The notes beneath the pieces were generated by a model. That model did no database searches. It had not been told where the DNA came from and saw nothing but the letters and a program-made list of their open reading frames with translations. A program made the translations under genes and the position numbers. A DNA stretch of 64,000 nt from Pterobdella sp. o SKG-2022 (Eukaryota; Annelida; Clitellata; Hirudinida; Piscicolidae). Below, piece after piece: positions 11,901-22,836 of this stretch (positions are counted from its first letter, which is position 1; each line of letters starts with the position of its first letter). The stretch is taken from the NCBI GenBank assembly GCA_964035795.1, contig OZ038321.1:8821446-8885445 (forward strand). Reading direction: 5' to 3'.

Positions 11901-14900
11901 GTTTTTTTTATTGTATTTTTTTTTAATCTTATGTCAATACTGGTGAGAATGGAAATGCCCGAAATTTTGCAAAAGCATGTTGAAGTGTTGTTGGAAATGA
12001 TAAAAAGCTCTTATAATGTGTCTATTTCGAAAAAAATTAATATTTTTTTGGTTAGTGGGTTTGATGTGTTTAAACATTCTGTTTTGGAGCCCAGTTAAGG
12101 TCGTATAATGCTTAAATTTAATTTTCATTTTTTGAATTTTTATTAAAAATATTTTGTTGGATTTGATTTTTATTTGTGCCACCATGTTTGAGCCAATTGA
12201 ATTTATTTGCAAAAAATAAATTTCAAAGGTTTTCACATACAAAAAAGTTTTTGTTGAAGCGAGGAAACAAGAGAAAAAGATGCAGTTTTTATTTCTGCAA
12301 TCGGCTGCAGAGCCCATCATCAAGAGCGCCACTGCAGAGTACCAGCCTCTGTCCAGTAACAAAAACTCAAAAAACCAAAGTTTGTCCACCAACCGCAAGA
12401 AAAACAAAGAAAAGTATTTGAAACTGAATTTTTAAAAAATTTAATTTTTCGACGATTAAAATAAGACTTTTTAACAAAGCTTTTCGTAAGTTAAACTCAC
12501 AAAACGCTTGGTGTTATTTAGGTGATAATAATAAGAAAAATTAAAATGTTTTTCTCATTACAACACGAAGCTTTTCGTAAACAAAGTAACCTTTTCAAGT
12601 ATCAATTATATTTGAAAATGTTACTTTGTTACCAAAAAGCTTCGTGTTGTAATAATAAAAAATAGTTTTATTAGATTACCTTATTTTATCGTGGCTCGTA
12701 AAAAATCCTTAGTCAACTGTTTGATTTTAAACTTTCCAATATTAGGCTTTTGCAGTTATTCATAAATTTTCAGTTAATTCTTGATTTCAGTTAATTCTGT
12801 CATTGTATACTATAAAGTCCTTATTTTTCATAAACTCTGTGAGCTTTCAAACTTTTTCAGTTTATCTTGGGTTGATTCAACCCTAGCCTGCACACTAAAT
12901 GATCTTGATTTGTTATAAACTTCATCGTGAGAAAGTTTATTCTACAAAAACAAAATTTCAAAATATATTTTTATCTTTTTAAATCTTCAGTTTTGAGAGT
13001 TTTATATGAAGGGTTAGAAAAATGACAGTCTGACTGCTCTTAAAAGAGTAACAAATGATGTGTCTTGATTGAAGGGAGGAGGGTCGTAAAAGTCACTATT
13101 TAACAATTTGATTCATTGATGTTTCGGTTTTCAATGGAAATTGATGGAGCTTTGAGTGTAGGAAGAGAAAGATGAAGTGGTAAGATAGTGTTCAAAAAAA
13201 CAGGTTGTATTACAAATACTAATTTAATTTGATGGTGTTTTTTTGAAACAAGAAGGTTAAATACGGCTTCTTCATGTGTTACAGTTTTGATGTATTGGAT
13301 AAAAAAATTTTATTGAAATTCCAGTGATAGCTTTCATTTATTAAAAGTTTTCAGAAACACTCAGAAGCGATAAAATCACCAAAACCTAAATTTTCAGTTG
13401 TATCACTTCAAAATCTAAGTCTGTTGAAGGTTTCAAGGAAAGTTGTCAGTGAAAAGTTTGAAGATCTGAATATAACAAAAATGTGTAGTTTTGAAAATGT
13501 AAAGAAGATTGAAGACACTGGCTGTGTTTATTATCCTACGATTGAAGCTGTTTACAAAGGTTCAGTCTTAATACACTATTAACTATTTCTCTCTTAGCTA
13601 AGTTGGTAGAGCATATATGATGTTAATGGTTTTGATTTCGTGTTGAGCACACACTTGTAAGGCAGTGTATTTACAAAGAATTTTATTTGTTGCAAGCGTT
13701 TTGAGTGAGAAGCGAAAAGGAGCTATAAAACGCCCATTTCACCTTATTTTCCTGTTTTTTCATGTTTTGCTTTTGAAGCATGGATTAAACTTTTGTGTTT
13801 GCATCTTTGTACAAATGTAGTGCAGTTATGAGTAGTTAAGTCGTTTTGAAACATTTGGTAGTATCAGAAGAAGCACTTTTCCACTTGTTTAGACAAGGAT
13901 TGCAAGTGTTCAATCTCTGTTTTAAACAAACCATCTTGTATTTTGGTGCTCATACGTTTTAACTTTGTTTTGTTTTACGCTTCTTTTTAAAAAAAACAAT
14001 TTTGAAAACGTGTCTTAGTTAACTTGTATTACTTTTTTATTACCACTATTTTTTGTTATTTTCACTGTCAATTATCAAGAAACGATGAAAAATAGTATTT
14101 TGAGCTAGTATTTTTCAAATTAACATTCAATTTCTTTGGGATAAATTTTTTAATTTATTTTATCAAAAGTTCAATATATTTCAGTTCATGATGTTTTATG
14201 TAGCATCTTTTAGCTTACCTTCAAAGAATATAATATAATTTATTAATAAACTTTTATTTGAATCGAAATGTAGTTGAAAAAAAAATAGTCAATTGTAGAT
14301 CTGCGTCCTCCTCATCTTTCTGTCAGCTGCAAGCATTCATAGTTTGCCAAGTCTTCTCTATTGCTTAGTGGGTTTTTCCATACTTGTAAAGTCATTTTTT
14401 AGTTTTGACGCCAAGGTGATTTTAGGTCTTTCTTTGGTGGGTATGTATGGTACGTCGAAGTACTTGTCCATGGCTTTTTGGGCGGGTGTACGCGGATCAA
14501 GTCTTAAGATATGGTCTAGTAAAGTTAGTTTTCTGAATCTTATATTCTTGCCCAATTCTTGTTGTTTTTTTGCATGATATAGATTTTTTTTTATTTTTTC
14601 GGCCAAAATAGACCAATGACTCTTCGGAAAGGACTCCGATGAAATGAGTTGAGTCGATCTTGAGTGGTTTTTCTCAAGATCCATGTGCCACGGGTGTAAA
14701 AGAGTATTGACGTGATATATGCGTTAAATATCCTTAATTTTTTCTGTTAGCTTATTTTAGTTTTTACCCAAAGTTTCCACATTTTGTTCGTTGCAATTAG
14801 GGTCAGCGTTTTTCTATTGGTTATTTCTCTAGCCATACACTCCAACAATGGAAAAAATTTCTTTTTTTATTTTTGTAACAACAACATCAAACAAGAGGAA

Positions 14901-16534
14901 TTTTCAATAAATTTATTGATGATCAAAAGCTATAATTTTCGATCAGTTTAGCCTTATCATAAAACGTTAGCGAAAAAATTAAATCGTAACTATGGTTATA
15001 TAGTAATTCAAAAACTATAATTAAGAATTAGTTGTTGTTGTTGTTGTTTTTGTTGTTGTTGTTTTTTTGAGACTTGGCAACTTGTTGAAGGTTTGCATTG
15101 TTTGCAACAAAATTTAGAGTTAGTTCGAAGGATTATAACAACCATGTCTCATTTTTTGAATTTTCTGAGAAAAGTATTAAAAAAAAACAAAAAACGCAGC
15201 TTAATTAATTAAAAATACAGTGCACTAAATTGGAAAGTTTATAGAAATATACAATTGAAAAGTTTTGGTCAAGCAGTGCTATGAGTTTTGAACGAAATGT
15301 TACTTTTCAGAGACATCTTATATATGTTTTGTATAGCAATTAAACTTTAAAAACATCAATTGAGGATTCATACATTTAGTTGAAATAAAAGCTATAATTT
15401 TCGATAAGTTTTTTTTTCTTTAAATAAGAGTTGAGCAGAAACTTGGGTATAATCTTGTGGTGTAGGCATCGTTTGCTAATGTTTTATGATAAGGCTATAC
15501 TTATCGAAGATTATAGCTTTGCTTTTAAACGAAAGGATCCACAATATTTTTTTTTAAACTTAATTAAAGTTTGACAGTTTTCAATTTTTACAAGTTGTTT
15601 CAAGTTATTGAATAATGAATAATAAATGCGCCTTTGCACTACAATCGCTTCAATTGTTTTTTAATTATATTCAAACTTTTCATATCTTTTTAAGACTGAT
15701 AATGTGAATTAGACAAATCCTTAAAGAACGATAAACTTAAATGTGTTAAAATAAATCAAGTTTAAAAAGTTAAATTTCAAAATACGCTTAACTTAGAATG
15801 TCACTCAGTACAATTCCCATTATTAAATGATGTTCATAAACTCATATATCTAAGCAAAAAAGTTTTGATTTCCTCAAGAGATCAACGAAGCATCATCCTC
15901 AAGGAAAACAAAGCTGCACGTACCTTGGGTGAGTTTAGTATTAAATCACAATAAGCCCATTAACACAATAAAGTTAACCACACTGCACAACAAACAGAGG
16001 AAAAACCAACAAAAAATAATATAAAAATGCATTCTTTGCAATACAACACACAGTAAAAAGCTACATAACAACATAACACGACATAAAGCAACATCACGCC
16101 TACTTTAAGCAATTAAATAACACTTTAGAACTCAAGCATCATCTGAAACTAAACACCCTAATTCTCAAAATATTTTACTGTGTCTCCACAACCACACTAA
16201 CCACCTTTTACATCACTAACCTAGATTACACAACTAAAACAACAAACCCCACCAAACCACAGGTATAATAATGGGAGTCTTCTTATTCTGTTGGCTTCCC
16301 TTCTTTACATGGTATTTGATATCCAGTCTCTTTGACGTACCATCTCTTCCCACACTCACCTCCTTCTTTTTCTGGGTGGGCTACATAAACTCAGCTCTCA
16401 ATCCTCTCATCTACGCATATTTTAACAGAGACTTCAGAAAAGCTTTCAGAGAACTTCTTGGCAGCATCATTTGCCTCAAGGAAGATGGACATTCTTTGCG
16501 CACTTCCGAGATACACTCTATGCCCGGCATTTGA
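5864..16534 (+). CDS. Octopamine-beta-like aminergic GPCR, 3' part (six exons)
   Basis: This is a class A seven-transmembrane receptor of the plasma membrane. By family resemblance it binds octopamine and couples through Gs to adenylyl cyclase. Six exons are phase-compatible: 5864-5989 (rest of DRY, TM4), 7433-7481 (extracellular loop 2), 11108-11185 (TM5), 12229-12413 (TM5 end, loop 3), 15879-15928 (loop 3 end) and 16263-16534 (TM6, TM7, tail, stop). Together they encode about 252 residues. Diagnostic motifs are [10 protein letters not shown] after DR, LGW-YTT, CEFKVNP with ISFWIP in TM5, [39 protein letters not shown] in TM6 and [13 protein letters not shown] in TM7. CEF, ISFWIP and GIIMGVF favour octopamine-beta over D1 or 5-HT receptors. 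TM1-TM3 must lie upstream of the window. A beta-adrenergic or D1-like assignment is less likely. Confidence 0.88.
5990..7432. other. Receptor intron without recognisable content
   Basis: This is AT-rich sequence between the TM4 and loop-2 exons. Short ORFs on both strands have no family motif. I see no repeat with defined ends. Confidence 0.5.
7433..7481 (+). CDS. Octopamine-like receptor micro-exon: extracellular loop 2
   Basis: This is a 49-nt exon found by phase. The acceptor CCTGTAG is followed by G-TAC-ACG-ACA, which completes Trp and gives LGW-YTT, the usual start of loop 2 in octopamine-beta receptors. The exon ends ASNAQ before the donor GTGAAA in phase 0, so it runs straight into VCEFKVN of the next exon. 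The donor choice is inferred from phase. A downstream GTATAT donor would cause a stop in the next exon. Confidence 0.7.
8750..9360 (-). pseudogene. piggyBac-like transposase relic
   Basis: Read on the minus strand, a roughly 113-codon open stretch matches the central piggyBac (DDE_Tnp_1_7) pattern: MPIRLS, then YVEQFCGNQ, then [10 protein letters not shown], then a [14 protein letters not shown] segment. These correspond to the family's PIRFG, YxGK, GTxRxNR and KWxDxKxV blocks. A stop codon interrupts the frame just upstream of KLCAS. A possible AYLRIEFKK remnant of the YR...SKKW region lies 3' of it. No terminal repeats are seen. It is a dead fragment in the receptor intron, opposite in orientation to the receptor. 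The assignment rests on motif order, not alignment. Confidence 0.6.
9361..11107. other. Receptor intron with TTTATA-rich low-complexity tract
   Basis: About 10081-10440 is a degenerate TTTATATTTATTA array with imperfect periods of about 9 to 10 bp. It produces overlapping Tyr/Phe/Ile-rich frames that are artefacts of composition. The remainder has no recognisable feature. Confidence 0.7.
11108..11185 (+). CDS. Octopamine-like receptor exon: TM5
   Basis: The acceptor TTCGCAG leads into [15 protein letters not shown], then [11 protein letters not shown], before the donor GTTGGG. It is 26 codons, phase 0 at both ends. The two Ser of ISS are at the position that contacts the ligand ring hydroxyl in aminergic receptors. 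The Pro of FWIP is the conserved TM5 proline. Confidence 0.9.
12229..12413 (+). CDS. Octopamine-like receptor exon: end of TM5 and intracellular loop 3
   Basis: The exon opens [18 protein letters not shown], the typical TM5-to-loop-3 junction of octopamine-beta receptors. It continues through a Ser/Asn/Lys-rich loop ([12 protein letters not shown], then RKKNKEK) to a GTATTT donor in phase 2. It begins in phase 0 after TTTCAAAG, matching the TM5 exon. A longer minus-strand ORF overlaps here but lacks family motifs. Confidence 0.82.
12557..12653. repeat. 97-bp near-perfect palindrome (MITE-like hairpin)
   Basis: A left arm of about 46 bp starting ATTACAACACGAAGCTTTTC pairs with a right arm ending AAAAGCTTCGTGTTGTAAT. 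The loop is about 5 bp and I count about five mismatches. The shared core is AACAAAGTAAC-TTTTCAA. The ends belong to the dispersed AAGCTTTTCGTAA family, and a partial copy sits directly upstream at 12.47 kb. It lies in a receptor intron. Confidence 0.8.
12654..14280. other. Receptor intron, possible tRNA-like relic near 13.6 kb
   Basis: At 13596-13660 the stretch TTAGCTAAGTTGGTAGAGCA resembles a tRNA 5' half with an A box. It is followed by a weak B-box-like GGTTTTGATTTC, probably a decayed tRNA-derived SINE. I recognise nothing else. Confidence 0.35.
14285..14700 (-). mobile_element. LINE 3'-end relic
   Basis: The minus-strand frame contains [20 protein letters not shown] followed by a basic, Pro-containing stretch and LAADRKMR further on. 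This is the post-reverse-transcriptase tail pattern (LxxLGHxxRxDxxxPAxK) of non-LTR retrotransposons. Only the extreme C-terminal coding part remains. Clade cannot be assigned. Confidence 0.5.
14926..15520. mobile_element. 595-bp MITE with about 46-bp terminal inverted repeats
   Basis: The left end reads AAAGCTATAATTTTCGATCA, then GTTTAGCCTTATCATAAAAC and GTTAGC. The right end is its inverse, GCTAATGTTTTATGATAAGG, then CTATACTTATCGAAGATTAT and AGCTTT. The arms differ at only a few positions. A third partial copy (AAAGCTATAATTTTCGATAA) lies inside at about 15388. A GTT-rich run sits at about 15030. There is no coding capacity, so it is non-autonomous. Related ends occur at 18.64, 30.48, 44.52, 49.68 and 51.48 kb. 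Target-site duplication is not clear. Confidence 0.75.
15879..15928 (+). CDS. Octopamine-like receptor micro-exon: end of intracellular loop 3
   Basis: This is a 50-nt exon between the acceptor TTTCCTCAAG and the donor GTGAGT. It encodes [17 protein letters not shown]. The KAARTLG block leads directly into [12 protein letters not shown] in the next exon, exactly as in octopamine-beta receptors. Entry phase 2 and exit phase 1 match both neighbours. Confidence 0.9.
16263..16534 (+). CDS. Octopamine-like receptor last exon: TM6, TM7 and C-tail
   Basis: After AACCACAG the exon completes Gly and reads [14 protein letters not shown] (CWxP of TM6), a short loop, then [20 protein letters not shown] (NPxxY of TM7) and NRDFRKAF of helix 8. 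A short tail ends HSMPGI and stop. The tail is short and has one dicysteine-free Cys (SIICLKE) that could be palmitoylated. A possible polyadenylation signal AATAAA lies at about 16827. Confidence 0.93.
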
Positions 16535-16900
16535 AGAATATTGAACTATATCGACGACTTGAATGGAATTGTGGGAACTGTTGATTGTGCAACCAAAATA
16601 ACTACTTAGTGCGACCTGATTGTCAAATTAGTGGTGCAGTTGAAATCTTAATGAAATGAGATCAAAGAGTGTAATATATTGCATGTTGTATGTAGTTTTA
16701 TAAAAAAAAAACATTGAAAACGGTTTATAATTTTTTTAATTTTTTTTTTGAAAATTTTTGATTAATCTATGAAAATTTTTTTTATTTTGGAAACATTGTT
16801 AGGTTTAAAAAAAAACTATAGGATTAAATAAATAAATTTGTTCAAAATTTGATCTTTAGTGTTGGCTAGTGAATATCTATCGTTATCATTACCAACAACC
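16535..16900 (+). other. Probable 3' UTR of the receptor gene
   Basis: Non-coding sequence follows the stop codon. An AATAAA at 16827, about 295 bases downstream of the stop, could be the polyadenylation signal, but this hexamer is common in such AT-rich DNA. The minisatellite begins at the end of this stretch. Confidence 0.4.
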
Positions 16901-16904
16901 ACTA

Positions 16905-17765
16905 TAAACAATCACCATCAACAACCACCATCAACAACCAACATCAACAACCACCAGCAACAATCACCATCAACAACCAACATCAACAACCAACATCAAC
17001 AACCACCATCAACAACCACCATCAACAACCACCATCAACAACCACCATCAACAACCAACATCAACAACCACCAGCAACAACCAACCTCAACAATTACCAG
17101 CAACAACCACCAGCAACAACCACCATCAACAACCAACATCAACAACCAACATCAACAACCAACATCAACAACCACCATCAACAACCACCATCAACAACCA
17201 ACATCAACAACCAACATCAACAACCAACATCAACAACCACTAGAAACAACCACCAGCAACAACCAACATCAACAACCAACATCAACAACCAACATCAACA
17301 ACCACCAGCAACAACCACCATCAACAACCACCATCAACAACCAACATCAACAACCACCATCAACAACCAACATCAACAACCAACATCAACAACCAACATC
17401 AACAACCAACATCAACAACCACCAGCAACAACCACCATCAACAACCAACATCAACAACCAACATCAACAACCACCAGCAACAACCACCATCAACAACCAC
17501 CATCAACAACCAACATCAACAACCACCAGCAACAACCAACCTCAACAATTACCAGCAACAACCACCAGCAACAACCACCATCAACAACCACCAGCAACAA
17601 CCAACATCAACAACCACCAGCAACAACCAACATCAACAACCAAAATCAACAACCACCAGCAACAACCACCATCAAAAACCACCATCAACAACCAACATCA
17701 ACAACTACCAGCAACAACCACCAGCAACAACCACCAGCAACAACCACCATCAACAACCAACATCA
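16905..17765. repeat. 13-bp minisatellite, about 66 copies
   Basis: The tandem array has the consensus CCATCAACAACCA and variants beginning ACATC or CCAGC. Because 13 is not a multiple of 3, all three forward frames are read in turn, giving a 13-residue protein period (for example INNHHQQPPSTTN). No frame contains a stop, so a long ORF (16859-18001) arises mechanically. I do not regard it as a gene. There is no start context, no domain, and codon use simply follows the array. A distinctive block of variants (CCAACCTCAACAATTACCAG) occurs twice, 455 bp (35 units) apart, which indicates internal segmental duplication. Confidence 0.92.
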
Positions 17766-20700
17766 TGTTTTTTGTAATTATTTTTCTCTTTAGTAGAAGA
17801 GAGTTTTTTTTTCTGTTAGTCTGCTGCCTCCATTTTTGCAGACCATTGGAGAATCACTTCAACTCTACCTTCAAAACTTGTTCAAAGCGTTTGTATTTTA
17901 GCTTTTGGAGAATGGTTTTGCGAGGAAGGCCGTTTAGTGGATTTTATTGCTTATATGTAAACATTTTTTTTGAAAAATTAGTACTTTTTAGCTTAAGTTG
18001 AGCTAACATAATGGGATGAAATAAATTTTTTTGTGTGTCATGTATTTTTGTGTGGGTTTATTGAGTTAACGCTGTTTACAGTAGAAGATTATTTTTTGTG
18101 CTAATTTTGGTGAATGCCTATCAAAGTTTGTCTTATATGTTTTCAAGTCATAATTAAACTGATGTAGTTATTTTAGTGTGATTTTTGCTGTGCCAGGTTT
18201 TTGTTTTTGATTTCTGTTTTGCGTTCGTTGTTCTGACTGAAGAGTCTCGCAGGAGGACTTACAAGAATCAAAGCTGGAATTGATGTTGCATGAAAAGTAT
18301 TTGGCTTTTGAATGCTATAAGTTCTTAAGACGTGATCTCAAGACGCAGTTTGTATTGTTTGAGTTTAAGTTAATGTAGTTGATTGTTGGAGGCCATGTGG
18401 TAATATGATACAATTATGGGTTTTTGTGTAGTGCCAGAATTTCATTGCCATAATGATGTCCAAATTTTTTTCCACTGAATCAATTGGATTGCATGATTAT
18501 AAAAGAACAACCCAAAAAACACCAAAAAACTTTAAAAAATTAAAAGAAAATACTCTGCGTATATAATGTGAGTTTCGATAAAACAAATAAGACTGAAAAA
18601 TATCAAACTATTATAAAAATCGCTTCATAACCATCGTTCAACAACGTTTTATGATAAGTCTAAACTTATGGAGTATTAAGCTTTTTCCTTTAAATGAATT
18701 TATTAGCTAAAACCTCCTATTTTTGAAGTAAATAAATTTATAATAATTAATTACTGGAAATACATTAAGGTGTATAAAAATTTAAACTATGATACAAAAA
18801 TGTAGAAGTATAGTTTTATGAAAAAATTCTGATATTGAAAGTTAGTACAAACTCTTATTAGCATAGAGTGCGGTGATCTTAAAGGAGTATTTTCTATAAA
18901 AAATGAAACTGTAAATAATAAAAAATTATAAAAATTTCATGTAAAGAATTTTTTGAGTATAGTTTGCTTCGTCTTCAGTGCCATCTCTTCTAAAACATAA
19001 AAAAAGGTTGATGAGCATACAATAACGAAAGTTAAATATATGGTTTTGATGCCAATGAGTATAAAACTACTCTCATGAGATGAATTTTGAAAGGCCTAAT
19101 GGTTGAAGATTTATTTTTGATCCACTGGGAAATCCTCAAAAGTGGACAAGAATATTCATCTTTAATAACAATTGTGAACCAGTTTGTACATCTATTTCAA
19201 CTTTCGTGGTATTATTATTCTGTTGGGTAAGGATTATATGGTTGAGTTTTATGAAGAGCTACTGATGTTTTTAATGAAAATTTTAGTTATTTTGTTGTTA
19301 TATAAAGTTTGAAGTTTTTGAAATCAAACTTATTCATTTGTAATATTATTCAATTATTAGTGCAAATTTATTTCATCAAATGATCGCCTTATTATTTGGG
19401 TTAGCAGGATTTATTTTTCGTATAAACTTTGTTCTATGGAGCTTTTTTGATAGAATGCTTGGCTCAAGGATGACGGGGTTGTAAGTTAATAGTGCTATTG
19501 AGCTAGTGTTATATTGTTTAAGATGATTTGTATCGATTAGACCAATGAATAAAGAATTATTGGATTCTTTTAAGTTCACATGCGCCATGTGGTCAAGCCC
19601 AGTGAGAGGTGACCCAATGGCGACTTCTTATCGTTGAAGTGCTCACTATGGCTATCATTAAATGAAATATGTTCAAAGATTTTATTTAAAAACTTCAAAA
19701 TTTCAAAATTTGTTCGCTGACCTGAGTAGACAATTCCATGATTGGTGACTTACAAACTTGTAATTTAGAACAACGCATTAACAATAATAATAGAATCAAA
19801 AACAAAATAATTATAGCAATAGTTTTAGAAATAAAATAGTAATAATTATAAAAACAGGGCTAATCTTTCGCGAAGTTGCCTATGGATAGAGGTCTAATAT
19901 TGTAATGTACAATGAAGATGGTACAAACTCCTTCAAAAAGATGTTAGTCGAATCAACAAGAACAGCTGTACAGTATTAGTCATCGATAAAAAGTTATTTA
20001 TAGCAATAATAACAAAAATTTTGTTCGCTTTACGATTTTATCATTCATCATTTCATTACTGTTGTTGTTTAGTTGTTTGCACGGTTATACAATGCAACAG
20101 TCATTCAATCCACCAGGCCTTATACATGATAACAACTATATTTACAAATACGTTATAACAATATATAACAAACCTAAGCGTTAAATGTTTCTTATAATAG
20201 TAACAATCTTAAGCAATACGAGATGAATGAAAACAAAACTAAGCGCGGATCTATATAGTTTTATGTTGTAACCTATGTATGTACGTTTGTATGCATGGTT
20301 TGTATGAATGCAAGCATATATATATATATATGCGTCTGTATGTGTCGATTTATCCTCACCGAAATTAAATATTGCTATAATAATATCTGATGATAATTTT
20401 GAAAATCAAATTAATAACCTATAATAAAAATGAAAAAAATAAAAAACAACCAGCAATGATAACCTCGTACTGGTGGAGACAATGAAAAAATAAGAGGTTA
20501 TAAAAAAGTTCAAAATTATTGAAGTAACAGTTAAAAAAGTAAAAAAAAATAAACTAATCAAAAATAAAAAAACAAAATTTGTCACCACTGTTAATGATCA
20601 AACATCGAATCACTAGATCTATCATCAATAGAGACTTTAGGTTTCATTAACTTTTGAATGATATGAATAGAAACTTTATGCCCTTATCGATCTTATGAAT

Positions 20701-22130
20701 AACTAATATAAACCAATAATTAAAAAAATAAATTTATTTTATTATTCTTGTTATTATTAAAAAGCCAAACAATCACCGAAAAGATTGTATCGTCAAGCAC
20801 AAGGCAACAAAAGCAAAAAAAGGCATGCCTAAGTATAATAATGGCGAAACACTAGTAAAAATAATTTTAAAATGAATCAAAATATTTAAGAAAGCAGAAA
20901 TAATAAGAATAATAATAATGTTTAGTGTGATAAATAACAACCAAACAACGTCAACACATTGCTCCAATGTAGTAAAATGCATTTTAAACAAAAACAATGG
21001 CCAACAATAATTATACATAATATATTGAATCATTATTTAAAACGTCATATCATCATTATAAACACGTAATACCAATAAATTAGTATTAGTCACAGCTTAT
21101 ATGATTGACGTCGATGATGGCCACACAAACACACCAAGCCACATGTGGACGCTATAACAAGTCAATAACTGTTCAATCGGGATGGAAAACAGGTTATCAT
21201 ATGTATACTTTGTGAAATATATATATATATAATAATAATAATAGCAATCAATTATAAGCTTAACTTACAAAACGCTTCTTGATTTAAAAAATAAATAACT
21301 TTCTCATTGTAAATTTTAATAAATGGGAATAAAAGGTAAAAAACAAAGATAAAAATGATATAAATGTCAGACGAGTTTTTGAAGCTAAAATTTCCATCAA
21401 ACTTCTTACTCATAATTTCCTTAAAAGATTTAAAGATTGATTTTATATAACATTTAAGTAGTCTTTAAAACTTTAACAGTTTCATGCCACTATAATAATA
21501 TTCGTTATTTGTTTACAAACATAATAATTATTAATACAAACAATAACAATAATCGGTGCAATGATAATAGTACATAAAACACATGTAAAAGTCCACAGCC
21601 TCTCACAGCACGTGCGGTGTATGTGAACAAACAGTATTTAAATGAAAAATCATTAGCGAATATAATTAGCAGTAAGATGCCCTGAGCTCGAAATTTGTGC
21701 GCTATGTACAATATCAATGCCCTCCAATAATAATGAAATATGATGATAAATAAGAGCGTAAGTGAAAAATACTAAGTTGTGTACATACTTTATACATCCC
21801 CTAAGCAGATCAACTAACCATATAAATCAGTTTAGATTACGATTTTTATTCATAACATATCATTATTATTGACATATTCCGGGCTAGAAGTGGTTATGTT
21901 ACCTATTAAATGTTTCTCACAACGATGTTACACGTTATAATAGAGGTACATATAACTTGACATAACATTATAATAATTTTATACACTGAGTGGTATATCT
22001 ACATAATATTTCATTACGTACTACGCTATAATTGTATTACGATGTATTGTTACTATCACGTGGTCGAAGTGTACCTTTTTAAATTAAACAATAATCATAT
22101 GTTATATTGCACAATATATATTATTTGTCG
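17766..22130. other. Intergenic region between convergent genes
   Basis: No coding exon can be supported. There is a related MITE end at about 18640-18690 (GTTTTATGATAAGTCTA) and a short TA run near 20.32 kb. A trinucleotide-like (AAT)n stretch occurs near 21.23 kb. The many short ORFs lack motifs. Confidence 0.55.
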
Positions 22131-22455
22131 TCCTCATCATCCTTCTCCCCACCTTCATCATCATCACTCCCATCCACATCATCATCATCATCACTTCCAT
22201 CCACATCATCATCATCATCATTTCCATCCACATCAACATCATCATCATCATCACTCCCATCCACATCATCATCATTTCCATCCACATCAACATCATCATC
22301 ACTCCCATCCACATCATCATCATCATCACTCTCATCCACATCATCATCATCATCACTCCCATCCACATCATCATCATCATCATTTCCATCAACATCATCA
22401 TCACTCCCCTCCACATCATCATCATCATCATTTCCATCCACATCAACATCATGAA
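22131..22455. repeat. CAT/CCA-rich trinucleotide array
   Basis: Imperfect repeats of CATCATCATCATCACTCCCA and TCCACAT extend for about 325 bp. All period lengths are multiples of three, so frames stay open on both strands. They give His-rich, Ser-rich, Met-rich and Asp-rich hypothetical peptides. The array lies about 380 bp beyond the stop codon of the minus-strand coactivator gene and could be in its 3' UTR. None of the frames has other support as a gene. Confidence 0.9.
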
Positions 22456-22836
22456 TGATGATGATGTTATTGATAATTATCATTCTTACTAGTAAAATTA
22501 TTATTATATGTAAAAAAAAACAAGAATCTACGTAACCATTCTACACAAACTATTATGATCATAAATGCTATGTGTCTTGTGAGATTGTGAAAAACAAACA
22601 GTGCAAACTAACATCACGTGGTTCGAATCTGATATCATTTCAACATACCATTGACTTGGAGATATTGTTGCTACTTTACTAAAATCTTACATTTATGTGA
22701 AAATTTATATATGATATCATGAACTTTTGGATTTAACCACTATAAAATTATTATAAATAGTCAATCAATTAATTTCTTCAACAGTTTAAGTGATATAATC
22801 GAATAACGTTTCAAACAGTTGAGTAATTTAATTAAA

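Noticed and set aside
12176..12421. 81-codon plus-strand ORF starting MPPCLSQ
   Set aside because: A different frame from the receptor exon 12229-12413, which has splice borders, phase and a clear family match.
16859..18001. 380-codon ORF as a Gln/Asn/His-rich protein gene
   Set aside because: The frame is open only because the 13-bp repeat lacks stops in all frames. No domain, no splice or start support, and its non-repeat end is ordinary AT-rich DNA.
22042..22483. His-rich, Ser-rich, Met-rich and Asp-rich ORFs
   Set aside because: Four frames of one triplet array. Nothing singles out any of them as coding.
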